Position numbers and translations under genes: made by a program. This document shows positions 47,222 through 56,593 of a DNA stretch of 64,000 nucleotides, piece by piece. This DNA comes from Gp6-AA40 sp035571515 (lineage in GTDB: Bacteria; Acidobacteriota; Vicinamibacteria; Vicinamibacterales; UBA2999): contig DATNCQ010000057.1 in NCBI GenBank assembly GCA_035571515.1, positions 41,705 to 105,704 of the forward strand, in the 5' to 3' direction. Every line of letters starts with the position of its first letter. The stretch's first letter is position 1. The notes below the pieces were generated by a model. It saw only the letters and a program-made list of their open reading frames with translations, did no database searches and was not told the origin of the DNA.

Positions 47222-50185
47222 ATGCACGCACGCATTAGTGCTCTGCTTGTGGCGTTTGTATTGGCCTGTACAGGCCTAGCCTACGCCCAGGAAACAACGG
47301 GCACACTCAGTGGTCGCATCGTGGACGCGCAAGGCCTCGCCGTTCCCGGCGCTTCGGTGACCATCACGGGGCCACAGGGGACTCGCACGGTGGCGACCGA
47401 CGCCGACGGACGGTTCTCCATACCGTTTCTCGTCCCCGGCAACTATGACGTGAAGGCCGAACTGCAGGGCTTCAAGACGATCGACCAGAAGGCGGTCGCC
47501 GTCCGCCTTGGCCAAACACAGAACCTTCAGTTGAAGATGGAGGTCGGCGGCCTGACCGAAACGGTGGAGGTCACCGGCGCGGCGCCCATCGTCGACACCC
47601 GCACGACGACTATCGGCGCCAACCTCAATAGCGACGAGCTGACGGCGATTCCTGTCGGCCGCCGCGTCAGCGACACACTTTACCTGTCGCCCGGCGTCAG
47701 CAGCTCGGGCACTCTCGGAACTGCCAACCCGTCGATTTCGGGCAGCTCGGGCCTGGAGAATCAGTATGTCGTTGACGGTGCAAACGTCACCAATGCTGGC
47801 TACGGCGGGCTCGGCTCGTACTCAATCGTCTTCGGTTCGCTCGGCAACGCCACGCCCTACGACTTCGTGAAGGAAGTCCAGGTGAAAACGGGCGGATACG
47901 AGGCGGAGTTCGGCCAGGCGACGGGCGGCGTGGTCAACGTGATCACCAAGAGCGGCACCAACGTGTTCCGCGGCTCCGCCTTCGGCTATACCCAGCCGAC
48001 GAGCATCGAAAGCGGGTGGAAGCAGTTCCAATCAACCAACGGCTCCGTGCAGACGGTCGGCACCCAGGTGAATGACTTCGGTGCGGAAGGCGGCGGCCCC
48101 GTCGTCAAGAACCGGCTGTTCCTCTTCGGCGCGATCGACCCCTCTTACCAGCGCCGCGTGCTGCACGCGCCGGCGGGATTCCCGCTGGAAAGCATGGGCG
48201 ACGTCAACCGCGACCGCCGCACGCTGTCCTATGCGACGAAAGCGACGCTGCAGCTCGGCCAGGGTGGCCACGTGGACGCCTCGTTCTTCGGCGACCCGTC
48301 GCACGGCAAGAACGGGCCACAGCGGACCTCGGCGCTGCTCGTCGGTGACACATCGTCGTTCAGCACACTGGATTATGGCGGTCACCAGCAGACGGTGCGC
48401 TACGAAGGCGTGCTGAGCAGCCACTTCCTTCTCGAGGCCAGCTTCGCTCGCTCCGACAACAAGATCAGCGAAGCGCCTTCCGTGAATTCCTGGCGTATCA
48501 CCGATCAGAGCGTGACGCCGACCGTTATCACGGGCGGCATCGGGCGGTTTGAGGCGGGCAACCAGAGCCTGAACCGGCAGTGGACGGTAAAGGCGACCGA
48601 CGTCTTCAGCGGCCATCAATTGAAGTACGGTGTCGAGTACAGCAAGGTCGACTACAACCAGTTCAACGACATCACCGGGCCGAAATTCAGCGTCAACGGC
48701 CGTCAGACCGCGACGGGCGCGACGATCACGGTGCTGCCTGACGTCAGCCTCGGCAAGATCTTTCGCGTGACACGCGCGAACTTCAACAACGGCCACGACA
48801 CGAAGCAGCGCTACATCGACGGCTTCGTTCAAGACTCGTGGAAGGTCGGCAACCGTCTCACCGTCAACCCCGGCCTCCGCTTCGACTATGAATCGCTCGA
48901 CGGGGACCTGGTCAAGGGGTGGAAGCTGAAGAACAACTGGGCGCCGCGTCTCGGCGCCACGTTCGATCCGGTGGGCGACGGTCGCACCAAGATCTATGGC
49001 AACTACGGCGTCTTCTACGCCCGCGTGCCGAACGATCTGGCCGCACGCGCCCTCTCGGCCGACGACGGCTTCTCGCGCATCGACTACTTCGACGCCGGGC
49101 TGACGCGTCCTATTCCCCAGGGCACCGTGACGCAGACGACGCCGGGGACAGCGCCGGTCATCAATCACGTCATTCTGCTCGGCTCCGGCGCCGATGACAT
49201 CGACCCGAACGCCAAACTGAGCTACACGAACGAAGTGGTCGCCGGTTTCGAGCGCGAGATCATGTCGAACACGTCGTTCGGGGTGCGCTATGTGTTCCGC
49301 AATATGCCGCGCGTGCTCGAGGACATCTCGGACTGCCCGATGGCGGCCTACGAGATTCCGCAGACGGCGACCGCCGTGCCGTGCGGTTCCATCTACCTCC
49401 TGACGAACCCGAGCACGTCGACCGTGGTCAATCCCGACGCGGTCCGGCTGTTCCCAGCGTTTTCGACGGTCAAGTTCGACAACCCGATCCACAAGTACAA
49501 CGCGCTCGAGTTCACGCTGAACCGGCGTGGCACGAACTGGATGGGGGTGGCGTCGTACCGCTTTTCGCGTCTGCGCGGCAACTTCGAGGGGTTCTACCGC
49601 GACGACAACGGCCAGTCCGACCCGGGCATCTCGTCGCTCTACGACTTCCCGACCAACGACCCGACTTACACCACGTTCTTCCCGGGCGCGGGCGACATCC
49701 GGTTCCTGGGGCAGAGCGGCATCCTGCCGCTTGATCGTCCGCATTCGATCAAGCTGTATGGCAACCGCGTGTGGGGCGGCCTGAACATCGGTGGCAACAT
49801 CTCGCTGAACTCGGGCAAGCCGCTGACGCCGATGGCGGCCAACCCCGTCTACGACAGCGACGGCGAAATCCCGGTCGCCGCGCGTGGCACCGGCATTCAG
49901 ACGGTCGCCGACAGCTTCAGGAAGCGGACGCCGTTCGAGAGCCAGATCGACCTGCAGGCATCGTACACGTTGATGCGCGCGAGCAACCGTCGCGTGACAT
50001 TCGTCGCCGACGTGTTCAATCTGTTGAACCTCCGCCGCGTCACCGGCTACGATCAGGACACGCAGCTTGATGCGTCGACGGACAACCCGGACTTCGGGAA
50101 GCCGATTGCGACGATCCTGTCCGGCAACCCGCCGCAGTTCCAGGCGCCGCGGAATCTCCGCCTGGGGGTACGGTTCGAGTTCTAG
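47222..50185 (+). CDS. TonB-dependent receptor, Oar-like
   Basis: 987 residues. The start MHARISALLVAFVLACTGLA is shared with the receptor upstream. The regulatory-like domain (TGTLSGRIVDAQGLAVPGAS, LVPGNYDVKAELQGF) is followed by a plug with VDTRTTTIGANLNSDELTAI, GLENQYVVDGANVTNAGYGG and FGQATGGVVNVITKSGTNVF, and a barrel ending GVRFEF. ATG 47222 follows AAGGAG. Plug and barrel are closest to the receptor at 51093 (both have PVGR..TLYL-PGVSS, YRFSRLRGNFEGFYRDDNG-like strands and LTPMAANP), so these two are duplicates. A terminator follows before the TPR gene. Substrate unknown. Confidence 0.93.
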   Translation: MHARISALLVAFVLACTGLAYAQETTGTLSGRIVDAQGLAVPGASVTITGPQGTRTVATDADGRFSIPFLVPGNYDVKAELQGFKTIDQKAVAVRLGQTQNLQLKMEVGGLTETVEVTGAAPIVDTRTTTIGANLNSDELTAIPVGRRVSDTLYLSPGVSSSGTLGTANPSISGSSGLENQYVVDGANVTNAGYGGLGSYSIVFGSLGNATPYDFVKEVQVKTGGYEAEFGQATGGVVNVITKSGTNVFRGSAFGYTQPTSIESGWKQFQSTNGSVQTVGTQVNDFGAEGGGPVVKNRLFLFGAIDPSYQRRVLHAPAGFPLESMGDVNRDRRTLSYATKATLQLGQGGHVDASFFGDPSHGKNGPQRTSALLVGDTSSFSTLDYGGHQQTVRYEGVLSSHFLLEASFARSDNKISEAPSVNSWRITDQSVTPTVITGGIGRFEAGNQSLNRQWTVKATDVFSGHQLKYGVEYSKVDYNQFNDITGPKFSVNGRQTATGATITVLPDVSLGKIFRVTRANFNNGHDTKQRYIDGFVQDSWKVGNRLTVNPGLRFDYESLDGDLVKGWKLKNNWAPRLGATFDPVGDGRTKIYGNYGVFYARVPNDLAARALSADDGFSRIDYFDAGLTRPIPQGTVTQTTPGTAPVINHVILLGSGADDIDPNAKLSYTNEVVAGFEREIMSNTSFGVRYVFRNMPRVLEDISDCPMAAYEIPQTATAVPCGSIYLLTNPSTSTVVNPDAVRLFPAFSTVKFDNPIHKYNALEFTLNRRGTNWMGVASYRFSRLRGNFEGFYRDDNGQSDPGISSLYDFPTNDPTYTTFFPGAGDIRFLGQSGILPLDRPHSIKLYGNRVWGGLNIGGNISLNSGKPLTPMAANPVYDSDGEIPVAARGTGIQTVADSFRKRTPFESQIDLQASYTLMRASNRRVTFVADVFNLLNLRRVTGYDQDTQLDASTDNPDFGKPIATILSGNPPQFQAPRNLRLGVRFEF

Positions 50186-50208
50186 AGGCGGTTTCACGCG
50201 CAAGACCG

Positions 50209-50240
50209 GGCGGGGCCGTGCTCGCGGGCCCCGCCTTTTT
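50209..50240 (+). terminator. rho-independent terminator
   Basis: GGCGGGGCC (50209-50217) pairs with GGCCCCGCC (50227-50235), followed by five T, 23 bases after the receptor stop. The TPR gene starts 17 bases later, so some read-through or a promoter inside the receptor gene is needed. Confidence 0.88.
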
Positions 50241-50257
50241 CATCTTCAGGAGATGCC

Positions 50258-51043
50258 ATGCGGCTCCCGTCATGCGTCGCCGTCCTGGGCCTCGCGCTCG
50301 GAACCACATGGCCATCCGCCGCCCAAGTCGTCGACAACCTGAGTCATGCCAACGCGCTCACTCATTACAAGCTTGGCGAGGATCTGTTTCGCGACGAGAT
50401 GTTCGAAAAGGCGGCCGATGAATTCCAGGTGGCGATCAGATTCGATCCGCTGCTGATGATGGCGCATTACGAGCTCGGGCAGTCTTACATGGCGCTGCAC
50501 CGCTACCGGGAGGCGATCCTGGCGTATGTCGATGGCCGTGACGCGTTCGAACGGATCGCGCTGATGATCGCGAGGAACGACGTGACAGCCTCGCAGCGCC
50601 GCGATGATGAGATTCGACAGCTGAAGGAAACGGTCGAGGAACTGCGATCGCAACGTCATGCCTCGGTCTCGCGCGACGCGACGGTCGCGCAGCTCGAGCA
50701 GCGCATCAACGATCTCGAGCGCACCAAGCAGCGCGGGCCCTCGGCGGTCGAGCCGCCGGCGGAGTTGTCCCTTGCGCTCGGCAGCGCCTATTTTCGCAGC
50801 GGCGATCTGATCGCGGCCGAGCGTGAATGGAAGACCGCCGTGTCCGTGAACAGACGGCTTGGCGAGGCACACAATAATCTCGCTGCGCTCTATGCGATGA
50901 CGGGCCGCAAGCAGCAGGCGCAGGAGTCGCTCAAGCAGGCGGAGAAATCGGGCTACCGGGTGAACCCGCGATTGAAATCCGATATCCAGGCGATGCCGAA
51001 GGAGGCCGCCAGCGGTCGGCCGGCAGGCGGCAACAGGCAGTGA
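50258..51043 (+). CDS. secreted tetratricopeptide-repeat protein
   Basis: 261 residues with a signal peptide (CVAVLGLALGTTWPSAAQ). TPR units are seen at about 28-95 (ALTHYKLGEDLFRDEMFEKA, LLMMAHYELGQSYMALHRYR) and 165-240 (LALGSAYFRSGDLIAAEREW, GEAHNNLAALYAMTGRKQQA), with a coiled-coil between (RRDDEIRQLKETVEELRSQR, VAQLEQRINDLERTK). It probably acts as a periplasmic scaffold. It lies between two similar TonB receptors and so may help one of them. ATG 50258 follows CAGGAG. Confidence 0.85.
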   Translation: MRLPSCVAVLGLALGTTWPSAAQVVDNLSHANALTHYKLGEDLFRDEMFEKAADEFQVAIRFDPLLMMAHYELGQSYMALHRYREAILAYVDGRDAFERIALMIARNDVTASQRRDDEIRQLKETVEELRSQRHASVSRDATVAQLEQRINDLERTKQRGPSAVEPPAELSLALGSAYFRSGDLIAAEREWKTAVSVNRRLGEAHNNLAALYAMTGRKQQAQESLKQAEKSGYRVNPRLKSDIQAMPKEAASGRPAGGNRQ

Positions 51044-51092
51044 GCTCTGCGACCCGCCAGCTAACCATTGCTGTCTTGGGGTTCGTCTGTCA

Positions 51093-54000
51093 TTGATTCA
51101 CGTCGGAACTGCTCGGGCGCCACGATCCTCGTCCGGGCGCGCGACGGCCATCCTGATGGCGCTGGTATTCTGCGTCGCAGGTTTGGCCGCTGGTCAGGAA
51201 ACGACAGGGACGATTACAGGTCGCGCCGTCGACGGGCAAGGACTCGCGGTTCCTGGTGCCGCTGTGACAGCGACGGGAGCGCAGGGCGCCCACGGCGCGA
51301 CGACCGACAGAGACGGCCGATTCGTGCTGCCGTTTCTGACTCCAGGCACCTATACGATCCGCATCGAACTTCAAGGATTCAAGACCGTCACGCAGAAGCG
51401 CGTGGTGGTCAGTCTCGGTCAAGCGTCGGTCTGCAACCTGACGATGGAGGTCGGGCTCCTCACCGATACCGTCGAATTCACCAACGCGTTGCCGGTTGTC
51501 GACATGCGGGCGGCGACGGCCGCCGCCAATCTCGACAGCGGAATGTTCTCGTGGCTACCGGTCGGCAGGTCGCTCGTTGAGACTCTGTATCTGGCGCCCG
51601 GCGTCAGCAGTGGCGGCGGCACGGGCAGATCGAATCCGTCGATGAGCGGAGGCAGTGGCCTCGAGAATCAGTACGTTGTCGACGCCGTCAACATCTCGGA
51701 TACCGGCTTGAACTCGCTCGGCTCCTACGCGCGCGGCGGCAACGCTATCTTCGGCTCGCTGGGCACCGGTCTCACGTACGAACTTGTCAACGAAATACAA
51801 GTACAGACCGCTGGCTACGAAGCTGACATTGGCGGGTCGACCGGCGGCGTGGTGAGCGTCATCACGAAGAGTGGAACCAACGAGCTGCACGGCGGGCTGT
51901 TCGGCTACACCCGGCCGAAGGAGCTCGAAGCAGGTTACAGGCAAATTGACGCGAAGAACGGCTGGGTCAACACGAGAGGCACGACCGCAAGCGACTTTGG
52001 CGCGACGGTCGGCGGCCCGGTGTCACGCAATCACCTGTTCTTCTTTGCCGCTATCGATCCGCAATGGGATAGGAAATGGATGATCGCGCCGGACGGCACG
52101 AACGGAGCGGGCACGTTCCTGTTCCCGTTGCGCGCCAATGGCGAGTACGAGCGGACTCGCCGGTTCCTCTCCTATTCGACGAAGTGGACCTGGCGGGCAA
52201 CGGCGGACGACACGATGACCGCGTCCTTCTTCGGTGATCCAGGGTATGGTCCGTCGGGCCCGCAGCGCAACGACGCGCTGCTCGGCCAGGATCCGTCGCG
52301 CTTCAGCTCGATCGACGAGTACGGCGGGCGAAGCGAAGTGGTCAAGTACAACGGCGTCTTGTCGAATTCGTTCCTCCTCGAGGCGTCGTGGGCGCGTGCG
52401 AAGCAGGTGATGATCGAGCTGCCGACCACTAATACCTGGAACACGCTCGACACGCGCGTCACGCCAGAGGTGCGGACGGGCGGGATGGGCTCGTACTCGA
52501 ATAATGAAGGTGTGAGCAGGCAGTATCACGTGACGGCCGTCGATATCTTCGGCGGGCATCAGCTGAAGTACGGCGCCGCGCTCGAGGACAGCGACTACAT
52601 CGACATCGTGAACTACACCGGGCCGACGTTCACGCTGCCAGACGGCAAGGTAACGACGAGTGGGGCCCTGGTCGAGATCCTCACGGACCGGATGTTCGGG
52701 TCGATTTATCGGGCCACGCGCGCGGACTCTGTTCGTGGCCGCTCCACTACCCAACGCTACTTCAACTCGTTCGCGCAGGACTCGTGGCGGGTGAGCGATC
52801 GATTCACCTTCCGTCCGGGTCTCCGCTACGAGCAACAGACAATCGTCGGCACGCTGGCCCACTTCACCTTGAAGAACAACTGGGCGCCCCGCATCGGGGC
52901 GATCTACGACCCGACGGGGTCGGGCAAATCGAAGGTGTACGGCAACTGGGCGCGTTACTACGCGAAGATGCCGAACGATCTCGCGGCCCGCGCTCTTTCG
53001 GCTGATTCAGGTATTTCACGGGCAGATTACTTCGACCCCAACCTCACGAATCCCGTCGGTGAAGGCACGGTTGCCGCGGGCGTCACGCGCCACTTCATCC
53101 TCACAGATGCCTCGTCGTTGGACTTCGATTCGCAAGCCAGGTCCGCGTATCTCCAAGAAGCGCTCGCCGGCTTCGAATACGAAGCGGCGCCCGGCATGAG
53201 TGTCGGTATCCGGTTCATCCACCGGACCATGCCGCGAATTCTCGAGGACATCGGCACCGCGCAGATGGTGGCGTACGATCTCAATCTCCCCGGGCTGGAC
53301 AGGGTCGAGCACTTCGTCACTAACGTGAACAGAAACACCCGAGTGGCCACCTTCGCTGGACTGCCGGCAGTGCATTTCGAGGACCCGCTGCATCAGTACG
53401 ATGCCGTCGAGCTCACGGCCGACAAACGCCTGTCGGATAACTGGATGCTCGAGTCGTCCTACCGGTGGTCTCGGCTCTGGGGGAACTTCGAGGGCTTTTA
53501 CCGAAACGACAACGGCGATTCGGACCCGGCGCTCGGTTCATTGTTTGACTTCCCGACTGACGACGTGTCGTACACACAGTTGGGAGTGCCGCGCTTTGGA
53601 TACAGGGGGGACATCCGTTTCTTGGGCAAGGCCGGTGCGGGATTGCTGCCGAACGACCGCACGCACCAGTTCAAGCTGTATGGCACCTACAATCTCGCTG
53701 TCGGTCTGAACGTCGGCGTCGGCGCGCAGCTCGGTTCGGGCATGCCGCTCACGCCCATGGCGGCGAACCCGTACTACAGCCGGCCTGGGGATATCCCCAT
53801 GACGAAGCGAGGCGCTGGCTACCAGACCGTCGACGGTTTCCGGAAGCGGACGCCGCTCGAGGCAAGCGTCAACGCGCATATCGACTGGACGACTGCTCTC
53901 AGCGGCCGGCGCTTCGTCCTGTCGACGGACGTATTCAATCTTGGAAACCTGCAGCGCGTAGTCGGGTACAACGGTTGGTATGAATACCCGGACTTCGCGA

Positions 54001-54098
54001 CTCTCAATCCGGATTTCGGATCCGTTGGCGATTCTGTCAGCCACCTGGGTTATCAAGCGCCGATGCAAGTTCGCGTCGGCGCTCGTTTCGAGTTCTAG
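51093..54098 (+). CDS. TonB-dependent receptor, Oar-like
   Basis: 1001 residues if started at TTG 51093, which gives a basic stretch and the signal core AILMALVFCVAGLAAGQE; an ATG at 51156 would leave the signal too short. The regulatory-like domain (TGTITGRAVDGQGLAVPGAA, LTPGTYTIRIELQGF), plug (GLENQYVVDAVNISDTGLNS, GSTGGVVSVITKSGTNELHG) and barrel ending GARFEF follow. It resembles the receptor at 47222 throughout. Unlike its relatives it has no good ribosome site, so expression may depend on coupling to the TPR gene 49 bp upstream. Substrate unknown. Confidence 0.9.
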   Translation: MIHVGTARAPRSSSGRATAILMALVFCVAGLAAGQETTGTITGRAVDGQGLAVPGAAVTATGAQGAHGATTDRDGRFVLPFLTPGTYTIRIELQGFKTVTQKRVVVSLGQASVCNLTMEVGLLTDTVEFTNALPVVDMRAATAAANLDSGMFSWLPVGRSLVETLYLAPGVSSGGGTGRSNPSMSGGSGLENQYVVDAVNISDTGLNSLGSYARGGNAIFGSLGTGLTYELVNEIQVQTAGYEADIGGSTGGVVSVITKSGTNELHGGLFGYTRPKELEAGYRQIDAKNGWVNTRGTTASDFGATVGGPVSRNHLFFFAAIDPQWDRKWMIAPDGTNGAGTFLFPLRANGEYERTRRFLSYSTKWTWRATADDTMTASFFGDPGYGPSGPQRNDALLGQDPSRFSSIDEYGGRSEVVKYNGVLSNSFLLEASWARAKQVMIELPTTNTWNTLDTRVTPEVRTGGMGSYSNNEGVSRQYHVTAVDIFGGHQLKYGAALEDSDYIDIVNYTGPTFTLPDGKVTTSGALVEILTDRMFGSIYRATRADSVRGRSTTQRYFNSFAQDSWRVSDRFTFRPGLRYEQQTIVGTLAHFTLKNNWAPRIGAIYDPTGSGKSKVYGNWARYYAKMPNDLAARALSADSGISRADYFDPNLTNPVGEGTVAAGVTRHFILTDASSLDFDSQARSAYLQEALAGFEYEAAPGMSVGIRFIHRTMPRILEDIGTAQMVAYDLNLPGLDRVEHFVTNVNRNTRVATFAGLPAVHFEDPLHQYDAVELTADKRLSDNWMLESSYRWSRLWGNFEGFYRNDNGDSDPALGSLFDFPTDDVSYTQLGVPRFGYRGDIRFLGKAGAGLLPNDRTHQFKLYGTYNLAVGLNVGVGAQLGSGMPLTPMAANPYYSRPGDIPMTKRGAGYQTVDGFRKRTPLEASVNAHIDWTTALSGRRFVLSTDVFNLGNLQRVVGYNGWYEYPDFATLNPDFGSVGDSVSHLGYQAPMQVRVGARFEF

Positions 54099-54205
54099 CC
54101 TAGCCAGCGCACGAGGCGGCAAGAACCATCTTCGGCGCCACCGCCCACAGCGCAAACTGCCTCGTCGGCCAACGTACTTCCCGCCGGACGGCCCATTGTT
54201 AGCTG

Positions 54206-55711
54206 CTACTCGGTGTCGATCTGCGCGCGCTGCAGCCGGCCGCTGAAGTCCACGTAGATCGACTTCCATTCCGAGAACACGTCGAGCGCGGCGATGCCCG
54301 CCTCGCGGTGGCCGTTGCCCGTCGCCTTCGTCCCGCCGAACGGCAGGTGCACTTCCGCGCCGATGGTCGGCGCGTTGACGTAGAAAATGCCGGTGTACAT
54401 GTCGCGCATGGCGGTGAACGCCGTGTTGATGTCGCGCGTGTAGATGGACGCGGAAAGCCCGTAGGCGACGTCGTTGCCGATGGCGATCGCCTCGTCGAGC
54501 GAGCGGCAGCGCATGACCGACACCACCGGCCCGAAGATCTCCTCGCGCGCAATCCGCATCGACGGCTTCACGTCGGCGAAGATCGTCGGCTCGTGGAACC
54601 AGCCGCGGGCGAACGCGCCGCCGCTCAGCCGCCGGCCGCCGACGACGATACGCGCGCCTTCCTGCTTCCCGATCTCGACGTAGCGCATCACCGTCTGCAG
54701 CTGCGCGTCGCTGATCGACGGCCCCATCTGCACGCCGTCCGCCGCACCGTTGCCGACGCGCAGCGCCTGCACGCGGCGCGAGAATTCCGAGAGGAACTCA
54801 TCGTGTACCCGCTCGTGCACGACGACGCGGCTCGCGGCCGTGCACCGCTGCCCCGTCGTCCCGAAGCCGCCCCAGACACAGCCTTCCACCGCCAGCTCCA
54901 GCTGCGCATCGTCCATCACCATGACGATGTTCTTGCCGCCCATCTCGAGGTGCACCTTCTTGAAGCCGGGCGCGGCGTTCTGGTTGACGATCCGTCCAAC
55001 CGTCGTCGAGCCGGTGAAGGAGACGACCTTCACGTCTTCGTGCGTCGCGAGCACCGTGCCGACGTCGGCGCCGCCGGTCACCATGTTGACGACGCCCGGC
55101 GGGATGCCGGCCTCCGCGAGAACCTTGACGAAGTTCACCGCGGAGAGCGGCGTCAAAGACGAGGGCTTGAACACGACGGTGTTGCCGCAGACGAGCGCGG
55201 GGACGATCTTCCAGGACGGGATCGCCATCGGGAAGTTCCACGGCGTGATGACGCTGCAGACGCCCAGTGGCTGGCGGATGGACATCGCGAACTTGTCGCG
55301 GAGCTCCGAGGGCACGGTCTGGCCGTACTGGCGGCGTCCTTCTCCGGCCATGAAGAAGGTCATGTCGATCGCTTCCTGGACGTCGCCGCGCGTCTCCTCG
55401 AGGACCTTCCCCATCTCGCGCGTCATGTCGCGCGCGAACTGCTCCTTGCGTTCGGCAATGAGCTGCGCGGCGCGGAACAGCATCTCCGCGCGGCGCGGCG
55501 CCGGCACCAGGCGCCAGCTCTCGTAGGCGCGCTGAGCCGCCGCCAGGGCGCGTTCCGCGTCGTCGGGCGTGGACTCCTGGAAGACGCCGATCAGATCGTC
55601 GTTGTCAGCCGGATTGCGGTTTTCGAACAACCGCCCGGATGCCGACGGGGCCCACGCACCGTCGACGAAGTTTTCGTAAATCGAACGTGCCGCCACTTCA
55701 CGGGAGTGCAT
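54206..55711 (-). CDS. NAD(P)-dependent aldehyde dehydrogenase
   Basis: 501 residues; oxidises an aldehyde to an acid. Catalytic Cys lies in GFGTTGQRCTAASRVVVHE, the general-base Glu in VHLEMGGKNIVMVMDDAQLE, and the cofactor and Asn sites in VITPWNFPMAIPSWKIVPAL and FTGSTTVGRIV. The C-terminal EIFGPVVSVM and LPFGGTKATGNGHREAG are also standard. The GTKATGNGHREAG form and the lack of neighbouring pathway genes resemble alpha-aminoadipic semialdehyde-type or lactaldehyde-type members, but the substrate is open. ATG 55711 is used; the frame is open 72 codons further with poor composition. Cytoplasmic. Confidence 0.93.
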   Translation of the reverse strand: MHSREVAARSIYENFVDGAWAPSASGRLFENRNPADNDDLIGVFQESTPDDAERALAAAQRAYESWRLVPAPRRAEMLFRAAQLIAERKEQFARDMTREMGKVLEETRGDVQEAIDMTFFMAGEGRRQYGQTVPSELRDKFAMSIRQPLGVCSVITPWNFPMAIPSWKIVPALVCGNTVVFKPSSLTPLSAVNFVKVLAEAGIPPGVVNMVTGGADVGTVLATHEDVKVVSFTGSTTVGRIVNQNAAPGFKKVHLEMGGKNIVMVMDDAQLELAVEGCVWGGFGTTGQRCTAASRVVVHERVHDEFLSEFSRRVQALRVGNGAADGVQMGPSISDAQLQTVMRYVEIGKQEGARIVVGGRRLSGGAFARGWFHEPTIFADVKPSMRIAREEIFGPVVSVMRCRSLDEAIAIGNDVAYGLSASIYTRDINTAFTAMRDMYTGIFYVNAPTIGAEVHLPFGGTKATGNGHREAGIAALDVFSEWKSIYVDFSGRLQRAQIDTE

Positions 55712-56003
55712 GATTCGCCACTGTGCCGCAAGGCGTTCGGCCACCGCAAGCGGAGGCGGGGGAGTTCGTGGACGAGCGTGCGGTTGCCAAATCTGACACG
55801 CACCCGACCCACAGGCGGAGCACGACACCCAACATCCACCCTGCAAAAGGGTTACAGCTCGAGGGCAGAGCTTCCGAAGATTGGGCGTAGAGGACAGGCG
55901 CCTGCGAGATGTCCTGAAATTGCGCAAAGTTGCGGCATATCCGGGCGATTACCGGCTGGCACGAATCCTGAATTGTGTCGGGGCAGAAGGGCGGGTTACT
56001 CAG

Positions 56004-56384
56004 ATGGCTGACACGAACCTAATCGCCGCCACGCCGGTTCAGAAAGTGGTGGTCGTCAACGGCAATACCGAAGTGCTCGGGATGCTCGAGACCGTGTTGG
56101 ACGCCGGACGATACGACATGGTGTTCGTCGAGTCGAGTGACCGCGCCTATTCGCAGATCAAGAAGGTCGTTCCGAACCTGGTGATCCTCTGCACGCGCAT
56201 CGAGGAGCTCGACGGGTTTCAGCTGCTCACGATGTTGAAGCTCGATCAGGAAACGAAGGACATTCCGATTCTCACGTATACGACCGAGTACGAGGGGCAG
56301 GATTTCGATTCGGCCATCTCGCAGCTCGCCGACGACGACGAAGACTTTCTTCCGACCCAGCGCCCGGCGTTGCGGATGAATTGA
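56004..56384 (+). CDS. degenerate response-regulator receiver protein
   Basis: 126 residues with the alternating strand/helix order of a CheY-like receiver: VQKVVVVNGNTEVLGMLETV, YDMVFVESS, VPNLVILCTRIEELDGFQLL, IPILTYTT and DEDFLPTQRPAL. The phospho-acceptor Asp is replaced by Cys63 (VILC-TRIEELDGF), the acidic pair near residue 19-20 by Asn-Gly, and the conserved Lys is absent. It therefore cannot be phosphorylated in the usual way and may bind partners constitutively. A PilZ protein gene follows on the same strand after a repeat-rich gap. Start ATG 56004 has only a weak ribosome site. Confidence 0.8.
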   Translation: MADTNLIAATPVQKVVVVNGNTEVLGMLETVLDAGRYDMVFVESSDRAYSQIKKVVPNLVILCTRIEELDGFQLLTMLKLDQETKDIPILTYTTEYEGQDFDSAISQLADDDEDFLPTQRPALRMN

Positions 56385-56390
56385 TCAGGG

Positions 56391-56580
56391 GGCAGGTGGC
56401 AGGAGGCAGGTGGGAGTAGAAGACAGGTCGCGAACGCGGCCTTCTCTACTGCGACCTGCACCCTGCCACCTGCTTCGCCTGCAGCCCTCTCACCTCCGGT
56501 CGTCCTCACCTTTTCATCTGCGCTCGCCGGCCACTCGTTCTCGCCGGCTGCTACCTGCCTCCAGCCGCCTGCCACCTGTT
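56391..56580. repeat. inverted GGCAGGTGGCAGG repeat cluster
   Basis: GGCAGGTGGCAGGAGGCAGG from 56391 and its complement, interrupted by six extra bases, at 56553-56578 flank further CCTGCCACCTGC words. It belongs to the GGCAG-heptad family of gaps in this window and lies directly before the PilZ gene, whose TATAGT -10 candidate (56581-56586) abuts it. Confidence 0.45.
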
Positions 56581-56593
56581 ATAGTGCGGTCAC

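Noticed and set aside
24924..55859. The 15-mer AAAAGGGTTACAGCT at 24924-24938 and 55845-55859, both in gaps
   Set aside because: A few repeated 15-mers are expected by chance in 64 kb, and the distances to the next genes differ, so a shared control site is not supported.
55957..55972. Sigma-54-like site TGGCACGAATCCTGAA before the receiver gene
   Set aside because: The -24 part fits, but the -12 GC dinucleotide is missing.
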